A DNA stretch of 64,000 nucleotides from Hymenobacter gummosus (GTDB lineage: Bacteria > Bacteroidota > Bacteroidia > Cytophagales > Hymenobacteraceae): assembly GCF_003970915.1 (NCBI RefSeq), contig NZ_RXOF01000011.1, positions 1 to 64,000 of the forward strand. Direction: 5' to 3'. The notes beneath the pieces were generated by a model that was given only the letters and a program-made list of their open reading frames with translations, was not told the DNA's origin and searched no databases. Position numbers and translations under genes: made by a program. Of the stretch, positions 49,600 through 58,469 are shown in pieces (the stretch's first letter is position 1; the number at the start of each line of letters is the position of its first letter).

Positions 49600-51231
49600 A
49601 TGCACGATACGCTACTGCTCTGTCTGGGCCTGTTATTGGTCATCTGCCTGCTGGTGGTGCTCAGTCAGCGGCTGCGCCTGCCCTACCCCGTGCTGCTGGT
49701 GCTCGGGGGGCTGGCCGTCGGCTTTCTGCCGGGGCTGCCGCCGCTGAGCATCAGCCCGGAGCTCATCTTCCTGATTTTCCTGCCCCCGCTGCTCTACGAA
49801 GCGGCCTGGTTTACCTCGTGGAAGGACTTCTGGCGCTGGCGCCGGCTCATCAGCGTGCTGGCTTTCGGACTGGTGCTGCTCACCTCGGGCGCGGTGGCGC
49901 TGGTCAGCCAGGCGTTTATTCCGGGCTTCACGCTGGCCCTGGGCTTTCTGCTGGGCGGCATCGTGTCGCCGCCCGATGCGCTGGCGGCCAGCAGCGTGAT
50001 GCGCAACATGGCCCTGCCGCGGCGCTTCACGGCGGTGCTGGAGGGCGAGAGTCTGGTCAACGACGCGAGCAGCCTCATCGTATTCCGCTTCGCGCCGGCG
50101 GCGGTGCTGTCGGGCGCGTTTCAGTGGCAGCAGGCGGCGGGCAGCTTCCTGCTGGTCACGCTGCTGGGCGTGGCGGTGGGCCTGGCCGTGGCCGCCGTGT
50201 TCTACGCCATTCACCGCTGGCTGCCCACCACGCCCAGCATCCACACGGCCCTGACGCTGGTGACGCCCTACCTGTTGTACGTGGGGGCCGAGGCCGTGCA
50301 CGCCTCGGGCGTCATGGCCGTGGTGAGCGGGGGGCTGCTGCTGTCTTACCACAGCCCGCGCATCTTCACGCCCGCCAACCGCCAGCAGAGCCTGCACACC
50401 TGGGCCACGGTGGGCTTCGTGCTGAACGGGGCCGTGTTCATGCTCATCGGGCTGGAGCTGCCGGTTATCGTGGCCGGGCTGGAGGGCTACTCCATGGGGC
50501 AGGCCCTGGGCTACGGCGCGCTGATTACGGCCGTGGTGGTGCTGACGCGGGTACTTTTCACGGTGGCCGCCTCGCCGTTCAGTCACTTCATCAGTCGGTT
50601 TATCGAGGTCAGCGACGCCAACCCGGGCTGGCGCGGGCCGCTGATTCTGGGCTTCACGGGTATGCGCGGGGTGGTGTCGTTGGCGGCGGCCTTGTCGGTG
50701 CCGCTGCTGGGGCCGGGCGGGCAGGCATTTCCGCACCGCAACCTGATTTTGTTCATCACCTTCGTGGTGATACTGCTCACCCTGGTGGGCCAGAGCCTGC
50801 TGCTGCCGCTGCTCATTCGCTGGATTGGCGTGGAGGACCGCGACGGGCACCGGCCGGAGGCCGAGCAGCAAAGCGCCATCCGGCACCATTTGGCCCGCAC
50901 CGCTCTGCGCCGGCTGCGCCGTCACTACCCCGAGCAAGTCCGGGCCAACGTTTTGGTGGGCAGCTTGTACAAGAAGCTGGAAAAAGACTTGCGCCTGAAC
51001 CGGCAGCGCCTGCACCTGGAGCACGACGACGGCATCGAGGCGGAAGTGGCCGAGTTTCACCGCATCAACGCCGAGCTGCTCGGGGCCCAGCGCCGGGAGC
51101 TGCAGCTGCTGCGCCGCCGAGAAGAATTCGACGACGAGCTGATTCGCCGGCAGGAGGTGCAGCTGGATCTGGAGGAGGAAAAGCTGGCCCTGCTGCGGGC
51201 CGCCGAGCAGGCAGACGCCGCCGAAGCCTGA
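49600..51231 (+). CDS. NhaP-type Na+/H+ antiporter with long cytoplasmic tail
   Basis: 543 residues from the ATG at 49600. About 12 membrane helices followed by ~140 cytoplasmic residues. Motifs: RLPYPVLLVLGGLAVGFLPG, LLGGIVSPPDALAASSVMRN (the TDP site reads PPDA), LEGESLVNDASSLIVFRFAP (ND site) and FTGMRGVVSLAAALSVPLLG (RGxxS). The C-terminal tail is a predicted coiled coil (LEHDDGIEAEVAEFHRINAE, LLRRREEFDDELIRRQEVQL), a layout of YjcE/NhaP-like antiporters. Ion specificity is unknown. It is the fourth cation/proton antiporter of the window. Confidence 0.92.
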   Translation: MHDTLLLCLGLLLVICLLVVLSQRLRLPYPVLLVLGGLAVGFLPGLPPLSISPELIFLIFLPPLLYEAAWFTSWKDFWRWRRLISVLAFGLVLLTSGAVALVSQAFIPGFTLALGFLLGGIVSPPDALAASSVMRNMALPRRFTAVLEGESLVNDASSLIVFRFAPAAVLSGAFQWQQAAGSFLLVTLLGVAVGLAVAAVFYAIHRWLPTTPSIHTALTLVTPYLLYVGAEAVHASGVMAVVSGGLLLSYHSPRIFTPANRQQSLHTWATVGFVLNGAVFMLIGLELPVIVAGLEGYSMGQALGYGALITAVVVLTRVLFTVAASPFSHFISRFIEVSDANPGWRGPLILGFTGMRGVVSLAAALSVPLLGPGGQAFPHRNLILFITFVVILLTLVGQSLLLPLLIRWIGVEDRDGHRPEAEQQSAIRHHLARTALRRLRRHYPEQVRANVLVGSLYKKLEKDLRLNRQRLHLEHDDGIEAEVAEFHRINAELLGAQRRELQLLRRREEFDDELIRRQEVQLDLEEEKLALLRAAEQADAAEA

Positions 51232-51276
51232 GCCCCGTCGGCCCCAGCCGGTTGAGGCGCCGATCCGTCAGCCCAC

Positions 51277-51313
51277 AAAAAAGCCCCGCCGTGCAGCACG
51301 GCGGGGCTTTTTT
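51277..51313. terminator. Bidirectional terminator
   Basis: AAAAAAGCCCCGCCGTGC pairs with GCACGGCGGGGCTTTTTT with a single-base centre. Lies between the convergent antiporter and T9SS cargo genes. Confidence 0.95.
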
Positions 51314-51329
51314 CATGGAGCCGAAGCGC

Positions 51330-54300
51330 TTACTGCTTCAGCACCTTGATGGTCTTGTCGTGGGCGGCGTCGCGGTAGCGCACCAGGTACACGCCGGCCG
51401 GCAGCTTGTCGAGGCGGAAGCTGGCGCGCTGCTGGTCGAGGCGACCGGTCTGCAGCACCTTGCCGGCGAGGTCGAGCAGCTGCACGGTGGCCCCGGCGGC
51501 CGCGGGCCCGTCGACTTGCACCGTCAGCTCGGCGGCGGCCGGGTTGGGCGCGGCCGTCAGGCTGAGGCTGCCCGCGGCGGCCGGCAGGATGGCCACCGGC
51601 GAGTACGCGGCCGAGTTGTCGGTTTCCACGATGCGCAGGCGGTAGTAGCTCAGGCCGGCGGCGGGGCTCAGGTCGCGGTAGCTGTACTCGGCGGCCCGGC
51701 CCAGGCCGGCCAGGGTAGCCAGGCGCACAAAGTCGCGGCCGTTGAGGCTGCGCTCCACCTCGTAGCGCATGTCGGGCGTCTCGGAGGCGGTGTGCCAGCT
51801 CAGCAGGGCGGCGGCGCCCGCGCGCCGGGCCCCGAAGCGCGTCAGCGTGACGGGCAGCGGCGTGGCGCTGACGCGCACCAGGTAGTCCTCCGCCTCGCCG
51901 TTGGCCGAGCCAGTGCTGGCTCCGCAGGCTTCGGCGTCGAGCACGGCCGCGTTGTTGCCGCCGCGCACGCGCATCTTGGTCGGGCCCAGCGGGGTCGTGG
52001 CCGGCACGCTCACCGGAATGACGGCCGTGCCGCCCGCCCCGGCGCTGCTGCCCAGCGAGAAGAACTCGGCGGGCTCAAACACGGCGTTCTGGTTGAAATC
52101 CACCCACACGCCGCTGTACTGGTTGCCGTCGCCGCCGAACTTCAGCGTCACGTTGCTGGTCTGGCCCGGCACCAGCACCGGCACGAGGATGGCGCTGGTC
52201 GAGGTCTGCACCGTGGAGTAGTCGTGGTAGTAGGGCGCGGGGTTGCCCTCGCCGGCCGTGTTGTTGCTGAGCGGCCACAGGTCCACGCTGGTAATGATGT
52301 CGCCCGTGCCGCCGGAAGCGTAGCTCGGGGCGCAGTAGCAGTCGGTGAAGGGCGTCTGGGCCACCGTCACCGGGGCCGAGCTGGCCGATTCGCCGCTGGC
52401 CGCGCAGCTTACCACCAGGCGGTAGTCGGTAGCGGCCGACTGGCCCGCCACGGCGTAGCTAACGGTCGTGGCCCCGCCGATGGGCGCGAAGGTGCCGGCG
52501 CCGGCGGGGGAGCTTTCCCACTGGTAGCTCAGCCCGTTGATGCCGCTGGGCAGGCCCGAGGCGCCGAGCGTGAAGCCCGTGCCGGCGCACACGCGGCTCA
52601 CCGAAGCCGTGGCCGTGCCGGCCGTGGGCGTGCCCGTGCAGGCCACGGGCGCGCTGATGGTCACCACGTAATCTTCCACCTCGCCCGAGAAGTTGTTCAG
52701 GCAGGCCTGCCCGCTGTTCAGGGCGCCGTTGTTGGAGCGCACGCGCAGGCGCGTCGGGCCGGTGAGGGCGCCGGCCGGCACGTTGATGGTCGCGGAGTAG
52801 GAAGCGTCCAGGTTCGAGAAGTTGGTGGGCGGGCCGGTGCCCACGGCGGTGTACTCGGCCGCGTCGAAGGTGCCGCTGTGGTCGTAGTCAATCCACACGC
52901 CCACCTGGCTGTTGGCCGCGTTGAAGCGCATGGCCAGGCTGATCGAGTAGGCGGTGCCGGGCGTGAGCGTGGTGGTCAGGGCCGAGTTGCCCGAGTAGTC
53001 GGCGTAGCCCCCGCTGGTGCAGGTGGTGCCGGTGTTGCTGAGGGTGTTGAGCGTGATGCCGCGCACCCACTCGTTGGCGCAGCTGCCTCCCGTGGGCGCG
53101 CAGTAGCAGGCCAGGAAGCTGCTCTGGCTTACCGTCACCACGCTGCTGGTGGTGTTCTGCCCGCCGTTGGCGCAGGTCAGCACCACGCGGTAGTCGGTGG
53201 CGGCCGTCTGGCCCGTCACGGTGTAGCCGGGGGTGGTCTGCGCCGCGCCCAGGTTGGTGAAGCTGCCCGCGCCGGCCGGGCTGCTTTGCCACTGGTAGCT
53301 CAGCCCCGTGGTGCCCGCCGCAATGCCCGTGGCCGACAGCGTAAAAGCTGCGCCGCAGGTGCTGCCGACGGAGGCCGTGGCCGTGGTGGCCGGCGGGCCG
53401 CCAGCGCAGGCCAGCTCGGGCACCAGCGTCACGGTGTAGTCCTCGGTTTCGCCGTAGCTAAAGCCCGCGCAGCTGCTGTTGCCGTCGAGCGTGGACGAGG
53501 TGGGGTAGTACTGCGAACGGACGCGCAGGCGGGTGTCGCCGCTCAGGGCCGAGGCCGGGATGCTGATGGTCTGGCTGACCGAGGCCGTGCTGCCCACGGT
53601 GTTGCCGCTGTTCGAGCCGATGAAGGTGTACTCCGCGGCGTCGAACTTGCCGTTGTGGTCGTAGTCGATCCACACGCCTACCTTGGCGTAGCGGCCCAGG
53701 TTCACCGTGAGCGGGTAGCTCGTGCCGATGGTTAGCGTGGTGGTGTTGGCGGGCGTGGAAGCCGGGTACAGGAAGTAGTAGGGCGTGCCGCCGCAGCCGG
53801 TGCTGCTGCTGAGCGTGTTCAGCGCCACGCTGTTGATGGTGGCATAAGTGGCGCAGCCCGCGCCCTGGGTGGGCGTGCAGTAGCAGGTCAGGAAGTCGTT
53901 CTGGGCTACCGTCGTCGGGGCCGAGGCGGTGCTCAGGGTGCTGTTGGTGCAGGTTACCACGGCCCGGTACTCGGTGGCCGCGCGCTGGTCGGCCACGGTG
54001 TAGGTGGGCGCCGCCGAGGCCGTGCCCAGGTTGGTGAAGGTACCGGTGCCGGCCGGGCGGCTCTGCCACTGAATGCTGTAGCCGGTGGCGCCGGCCGGCA
54101 GCCCCGTCAGCGTGAGCGTGAAGGCGGTGGCGGCGCAGGTGCTGCCCGCCGAAGCCGCCACGGTGGTGGCGGGCGGCGTGCCGGCGCAGGCCGAGGCACT
54201 GGCAATGCTGACCAGGTATTCCTCGGTTTCGCCGTACCAGCTGGTGCTGCCCGACACGCAGGCGTCGGCCGGGGCAATGGCCGAGTTGCGCCAGCGCACC

Positions 54301-55697
54301 CGCATGCGGGTGGGGCCCAGCAGGGCCGTGGCCGGAATGCTGAGCGTATTGGTCAGCACCACGTCGGAGGCAATCTGATCGGAGCCGCCAATGGCGGTGT
54401 ACTCCGTGGCGTCGAAGGTGCCGCTGTGGTCGTAGTCGATCCAGACGCCCCCCTGCGAGCCGCCGGCGTTGGAGCGCACGCCCAGCGCGAAGGCGTAGCT
54501 GGCGCCCTGGCTGAGGCTGGTGGTGAGGCTGGCGTTGCTGGTGTAGTCGGCGTAGCCGCCGCTGTTGGCGTTGCTCACGCTGCTGAGCGTATTCACTGCC
54601 ACGCTGTTGATATACTCGTTGGTGCCAGTACTGGCGGCGGCGCAGTAGCAGTTGTAGAATGGGTTCTGGGCCACCGTCACGGGCGTGGAGGTGGCCGACA
54701 GCCCCGAGGCGCCGCAGGTCACGCGGGCGCGGTACTGCGTCTCGGCCGTCTGGCCCGTGGCCGAGTACGTGGCGGCGGTAGCTCCGTTGATGTCGCTCCA
54801 GTTCTGGCCGGCGTCGGTGCTGCGCTGCCACTGGTAGGCCAGTCCCGGCGAGGTACTGGCCCCGCTCAGGCTCAGCGCAATGCTGGTAGACGAGCAGGCC
54901 GAGGCCACGCCGGCGGTGGTGCTACCAGCCGTGGGCGTGCCCGCGCAGGGCGGCACGATGGTTACGGCCAGCACGTTCAGCGCCCCCGCGGCCGAGGTCT
55001 TGTTGAAGCTGATGCGCTCCACCGACTTGCTCAGGTTGCCGGCGCTGATGGTGGCCCGAAGCTGAAACAGGCGGAAGGTGGTGGTGCTGGCGTTGTCGAT
55101 GGCGTTGTTGCCGCGGCTGACGCGGCCCAGGCCCTGGTAGGCAATGTTGGCGGTGCCCGAAAACCAGTCGCCCACGGTTTGCGCGGCCACGCTCTGGGTG
55201 GTGTTATCGGTAAACGTCAGGGTGAGCGTGACGGTGCTGGCGCCCCCGCCCGAGGTAGCCAGCACGTACACGTCGGCGGCGGGCTGGGGCGCGTCCAGCG
55301 TGAGCGTGCCCGAGGCGGTGGCGTTGTTGCCGGTGGCGGGCAGGCGCAGGGAGTTGAAGCTGGTGGCCCCGGTGCCGCCGTAGCCCGCCAGCTGGAAGGT
55401 CATGCTGGTGTTCAGCCGGTTGGTGATGATGCCGTTGGCGGGCAGCGGCCGGGTGGGCGCCGTGTTTGGAGCGGTAGGGTTGCGGTAGTCCGGGCTCGTG
55501 AAGGTGTAGCCCAGTCCGTCGCTGCCGTCCAGGTCGTAGCTGGTGGTGGTGTTGACGGCGGCCGTGCCGCTGGCCACCACGTCAGCGTTGAAGCCGCTGA
55601 CGACTACGGGCACGTAGCTGGTCTGCCCGCGGGCGGCCTGGATACCCGCCAGCAGCGCCAGGGCGCCGATTAGTAATCGGGTAATCGTTTTTTGCAT
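51330..55697 (-). CDS. Giant T9SS-secreted protein with GEVED and Ig-like repeats
   Basis: 1455 residues. Signal peptide (RLLIGALALLAGIQAARG), then an N-terminal ~230-residue region, then four alternating modules: an Ig-like segment with paired cysteines (CAGTPTAGSTTAGVASACSS-type) and a GEVED domain. The GEVED domains lie at about 346-499, 599-762, 862-1016 and 1122-1279; their marks are GVWIDYDHSGTFDATEYTAI-type lines and YGETEDYTV-type endings. A Fn3-like domain (about 1285-1370) and a T9SS type A sorting domain (NPAAAELTVQVDG...GVYLVRYRDAAHDKTIKVL) close it. The sorting domain directs export by T9SS and anchoring or release at the surface. The role may be adhesion or polymer binding; unproven. 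Confidence 0.9.
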   Translation of the reverse strand: MQKTITRLLIGALALLAGIQAARGQTSYVPVVVSGFNADVVASGTAAVNTTTSYDLDGSDGLGYTFTSPDYRNPTAPNTAPTRPLPANGIITNRLNTSMTFQLAGYGGTGATSFNSLRLPATGNNATASGTLTLDAPQPAADVYVLATSGGGASTVTLTLTFTDNTTQSVAAQTVGDWFSGTANIAYQGLGRVSRGNNAIDNASTTTFRLFQLRATISAGNLSKSVERISFNKTSAAGALNVLAVTIVPPCAGTPTAGSTTAGVASACSSTSIALSLSGASTSPGLAYQWQRSTDAGQNWSDINGATAATYSATGQTAETQYRARVTCGASGLSATSTPVTVAQNPFYNCYCAAASTGTNEYINSVAVNTLSSVSNANSGGYADYTSNASLTTSLSQGASYAFALGVRSNAGGSQGGVWIDYDHSGTFDATEYTAIGGSDQIASDVVLTNTLSIPATALLGPTRMRVRWRNSAIAPADACVSGSTSWYGETEEYLVSIASASACAGTPPATTVAASAGSTCAATAFTLTLTGLPAGATGYSIQWQSRPAGTGTFTNLGTASAAPTYTVADQRAATEYRAVVTCTNSTLSTASAPTTVAQNDFLTCYCTPTQGAGCATYATINSVALNTLSSSTGCGGTPYYFLYPASTPANTTTLTIGTSYPLTVNLGRYAKVGVWIDYDHNGKFDAAEYTFIGSNSGNTVGSTASVSQTISIPASALSGDTRLRVRSQYYPTSSTLDGNSSCAGFSYGETEDYTVTLVPELACAGGPPATTATASVGSTCGAAFTLSATGIAAGTTGLSYQWQSSPAGAGSFTNLGAAQTTPGYTVTGQTAATDYRVVLTCANGGQNTTSSVVTVSQSSFLACYCAPTGGSCANEWVRGITLNTLSNTGTTCTSGGYADYSGNSALTTTLTPGTAYSISLAMRFNAANSQVGVWIDYDHSGTFDAAEYTAVGTGPPTNFSNLDASYSATINVPAGALTGPTRLRVRSNNGALNSGQACLNNFSGEVEDYVVTISAPVACTGTPTAGTATASVSRVCAGTGFTLGASGLPSGINGLSYQWESSPAGAGTFAPIGGATTVSYAVAGQSAATDYRLVVSCAASGESASSAPVTVAQTPFTDCYCAPSYASGGTGDIITSVDLWPLSNNTAGEGNPAPYYHDYSTVQTSTSAILVPVLVPGQTSNVTLKFGGDGNQYSGVWVDFNQNAVFEPAEFFSLGSSAGAGGTAVIPVSVPATTPLGPTKMRVRGGNNAAVLDAEACGASTGSANGEAEDYLVRVSATPLPVTLTRFGARRAGAAALLSWHTASETPDMRYEVERSLNGRDFVRLATLAGLGRAAEYSYRDLSPAAGLSYYRLRIVETDNSAAYSPVAILPAAAGSLSLTAAPNPAAAELTVQVDGPAAAGATVQLLDLAGKVLQTGRLDQQRASFRLDKLPAGVYLVRYRDAAHDKTIKVLKQ

Positions 55698-55937
55698 ACC
55701 TTTTTAAACAAGGGTGGTGAAAAGAAGGGCTGTTGGGTGTATTTCGCCCAATATAGAAGCCAGCACCCCCAATCAGTAAAGGCATATACTTATTTTCCAA
55801 TACACTTTTTGGTTACCACCCCCTACTCCGAAAACCCTGCTCCCGCCAGCGGCCCGAGCGGCGGCGCGGCCACCACTTTTGCGCTGCTGCTCCCGCCCGA
55901 AAAAGCTACCTTATCGGGGACTTAGTCCCTGATTGCC

Positions 55938-56184
55938 ATGCTCGCCCGCTTGCTGCTGTGCTTCCTGCTGCTCCTGCTGCTGTGCGGCCCCGGCCCGCGG
56001 GCAGCGCATCACCCGCCTCAACGGCAGCCGTATCGGGGCCGGGGAGCTGACGCGGCGCATTCAGCCCCCCGACGACCAGGAGCTGCCTCGGCTGCTGCGC
56101 TACCTGCTCAGCCTGAAGGATGAAGCCAACGTGCGCCGCCTGGAAAAGCGCTTCTGGCGCGACGCCGTCGACGACCGGCCCTGA
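55938..56184 (+). pseudogene. Frameshifted remnant of an exported protein gene
   Basis: The ATG at 55938 opens a fine signal peptide (MLARLLLCFLLLLLLCGPGP) but the frame then runs into non-coding composition and stops. The neighbouring frame carries QRITRLNGSRIGAGELTRRI and continues to a stop at 56184 (DEANVRRLEKRFWRDAVDDR). ITRLNGSRI resembles the first strand after the signal peptide of Bacteroidota serine hydrolases. A one-base indel in the GC run around 55980-56000 would join the two parts into one ~80-residue protein. It is either a broken, truncated gene or a sequencing error. No catalytic motif is present. Confidence 0.5.
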
Positions 56185-56204
56185 CCACCGCCTTTGCCTC
56201 GCCC

Positions 56205-56618
56205 ATGCCGCTCTACACCTGCCGGGCGCAGTCACGCCCCAGCCTGACCGATTTCTACTCCCAGCTGCTCAGCAGCGACGACGCCCACACCGTCGACGTC
56301 GGGGCGGGTATGCTCACGCTCCTCGAACTGGTGCACCACGCCTTTCCGCTGACGCCCATCTGGGGGCTGACCTCGCTCTACCAGCTCCATCTGCTGGCCC
56401 ACGACGACGACTGCACGCCGTGGTACGTGGCGGTGGCCGCGGCGGGGCGGCAGGAGTACTGGCTCGAATACCTGCTGCCCGCCGCCGAAGCGCCCTGGCC
56501 CGGGGCCTTCGTGCGCGGCCGGGCCCACTCGCTGCCGCAGGTGCTGGAGTACCTGCGCACGGCTATGCGGCGCAGCGGGGGCTGGCCCCACAGCCCGGAG
56601 CTGGGCCGGGGCCGCTAA
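56205..56618 (+). CDS. Conserved-looking protein of unknown function
   Basis: 137 residues, no signal peptide or membrane helix. MPLYTCRAQSRPSLTDFYSQ at the start; middle HHAFPLTPIWGLTSLYQLHL and WYVAVAAAGRQEYWLEYLLP are Tyr/Trp/Leu-rich and likely fold as a mixed domain. No family recognised. The stop shares four bases with the convergent lipoprotein gene. Confidence 0.55.
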   Translation: MPLYTCRAQSRPSLTDFYSQLLSSDDAHTVDVGAGMLTLLELVHHAFPLTPIWGLTSLYQLHLLAHDDDCTPWYVAVAAAGRQEYWLEYLLPAAEAPWPGAFVRGRAHSLPQVLEYLRTAMRRSGGWPHSPELGRGR

Positions 56619-57184
56619 CGGTTGAACAGCACGTCGAACCGCCCGCTGCCGAGCTGCACCGTGCCTGCCCCGCTCAGCCCGAACAGCTGCCCCTCGAAGG
56701 TGCCGGCCACGATGCTGCGCACGGTATCGAGGTGGGTGATGGTGATGCGGGCAGTGCCGGGCCGGCTCTGGTACTGCCGGTCCTGGCGGCTGTCGGCGAA
56801 GTAGAGCTTGGTGCCGGCTTCGGCGCCGGTGGCGCTGGGGCCGCCGGCCGTGGCCCGGTAGGTGCCCGGCCCGGCCAGGGAGTCGAGCTGCAGCACAAAA
56901 TACTCCTGGCGGCGGCCGTCGGTGCGCTCGGCGGTGAGCAGCAGGTGGCGCCGGCCGCGGCCATCGACGTAGGAGGAGGCTTCCACGCGGTTGTCGCGGC
57001 AGCCGTAGAGGCCGCAGCGCTGGCCGGCGGGCGTCCAGACTTCGCCGTCGCAGTGGAAGCCCAGGGTTTCGGCGCCGGTGGCCGTGGCGGGCGGCAGGCC
57101 GGCGGTGGGCGAGGTATCGGTTTGCCGGCAGCTGCCGAGCAGCAGCGCGGCCCCGGCAACGAGCGGAAGCAGGAGCGTTTTCAT
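56615..57184 (-). CDS. Lipoprotein of unknown function
   Basis: 189 residues from the ATG at 57184, chosen for the lipoprotein signal (TLLLPLVAGAALLLGSCRQT, cysteine at 18). The mature chain is beta-rich with a repeating pattern of short strands (FHCDGEVWTPAGQRCGLYGC, YVDGRGRRHLLLTAERTDGR, RSIVAGTFEGQLFGLSGAG) ending in QLGSGRFDVLFNR; this resembles the DUF6252-type lipoproteins of Bacteroidota, which I regard as likely but not certain. It overlaps the 3' end of the gene at 56205-56618 by four bases. Confidence 0.65.
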   Translation of the reverse strand: MKTLLLPLVAGAALLLGSCRQTDTSPTAGLPPATATGAETLGFHCDGEVWTPAGQRCGLYGCRDNRVEASSYVDGRGRRHLLLTAERTDGRRQEYFVLQLDSLAGPGTYRATAGGPSATGAEAGTKLYFADSRQDRQYQSRPGTARITITHLDTVRSIVAGTFEGQLFGLSGAGTVQLGSGRFDVLFNR

Positions 57185-57356
57185 GGGCGGTAGCGGGGAA
57201 AAAAGCCAACCCGGCGGGCGCCACCGCACCAGCAAAAGCGAGTGGCGCCGGTTCGCCGGGTGCCAATCCTGTGCCAACTGCCCCGCCGCCCCATCTTGCG
57301 GCAACGAAACCCGGCCCGCCGGGGTACACTGCGTTACCACGCCTTGCCCCGTCACC

Positions 57357-58454
57357 ATGCCCGACCTTGCCGCGCTGTTTCGCCCCCTCATCGAACATAG
57401 CCACACGGTGTACTTCAGCTACGCCGTCGAGCTGCGCCGCCTCACCTACGTCAGCCCCGCCTACGAGCAGCTGCTGGGCGATGCGCCCGTCCACGCCGCC
57501 CGCGACCTGCGCCGCTGGCTGGCCCGCATCCACCCCGACGACCGGGACCTGCTGCGCGAGCAGGTGGCCCTGGTGCTGCAGGAGCGGCAGCCGCTGGCCC
57601 AGGACGTGGAGCTGCGCCTGCGCCGCCCCGACGGCCGCCGCCAGTGGCTGTGCCTGACCGTGGGCCGCAGCCACGACGAGCAGGACGGGCCGCTGCTGAC
57701 CGGCTCGGTGCGCGACATTACCCCCATCAAGGAGTACATGCGCAACGCCAAGAAAAACGCCACCCTCGAAATCCTCTCCCACGATTTGTCGGGCCCCCTG
57801 CTCATTGTGCAGCAGCTGGCCGAGCACGTGGCCGAGCAGTCGGAAAGCTACGGCAACGCGACGCTCAACGAGCTGGTGCGGCTGATGCGCACCACCTGCC
57901 AGGAAAGCGTGACGCTGATCCGGGACTTCGTCAACCAGGAGTTTCTGGAATCGTCCAACGTGGAGCTGAACCTGCAGCGGGTAGACCTGGCCGCCAAGCT
58001 GCGGGTGGTGCTGAACCAGTACCAGCACGCGCAGCGCCTGCTGCACAAGCGCATCGGCTTCGAAACCAACGCCGAGCCGGTGTACGTGTACATCGACGAC
58101 AACAAGTTTCAGCAGGTCATCAACAACCTGATCAGCAACGCCCTTAAGTTTACCCCCGACGGCGGCAGCATCGACGTGCGCCTGGAAAAGGGTGCGGACC
58201 GGGTGCGCCTGCTGGTGCAGGATACGGGCATCGGCATCCCGGCCAAGCTGCAGCCCCTGCTGTTCGAGAAGTTTACCAAAGCCCGCCGCACCGGCCTGCG
58301 CGGCGAGCGGCCCATCGGCCTGGGCATGTCGGTTATCCAGACGCTGGTGACGCTGCACGAGGGCCGCATCTGGTTTGAAAGCGAGGAAGGCCGGGGCAGC
58401 ACGTTCTACATCGAGCTGCCGCTGCTGCCGGAAGACGTTGCCCCGCACGCCTGA
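57357..58454 (+). CDS. PAS-domain sensor histidine kinase
   Basis: 365 residues, soluble. PAS/PAC fold at about 1-125 (YFSYAVELRRLTYVSPAYEQ, LARIHPDDRDLLREQVALVL). HisKA H-box ILSHDLSGPLLIVQQL with the phospho-accepting His at about 142. HATPase: N box NNLISNALKFTPDGG, G1 QDTGIGIPAK, G2 GLGMSVIQTL, and EGRIWFESEEGRGSTFYIEL at the end. No membrane helix, so it senses a cytoplasmic signal or partner. No response regulator gene is adjacent, so it is an orphan kinase. The ATG at 57357 is the first giving a full PAS domain. Confidence 0.92.
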   Translation: MPDLAALFRPLIEHSHTVYFSYAVELRRLTYVSPAYEQLLGDAPVHAARDLRRWLARIHPDDRDLLREQVALVLQERQPLAQDVELRLRRPDGRRQWLCLTVGRSHDEQDGPLLTGSVRDITPIKEYMRNAKKNATLEILSHDLSGPLLIVQQLAEHVAEQSESYGNATLNELVRLMRTTCQESVTLIRDFVNQEFLESSNVELNLQRVDLAAKLRVVLNQYQHAQRLLHKRIGFETNAEPVYVYIDDNKFQQVINNLISNALKFTPDGGSIDVRLEKGADRVRLLVQDTGIGIPAKLQPLLFEKFTKARRTGLRGERPIGLGMSVIQTLVTLHEGRIWFESEEGRGSTFYIELPLLPEDVAPHA

Positions 58455-58469
58455 CGCGCGGCGGCCGGT

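Noticed and set aside
49509-53735. A 1400-codon open frame on the plus strand
   Set aside because: It covers the antiporter in another frame and most of the T9SS cargo in antisense. The composition (Gly/Arg/Ala/His) is that of a GC-rich shadow frame, while the real frames carry clear domains.
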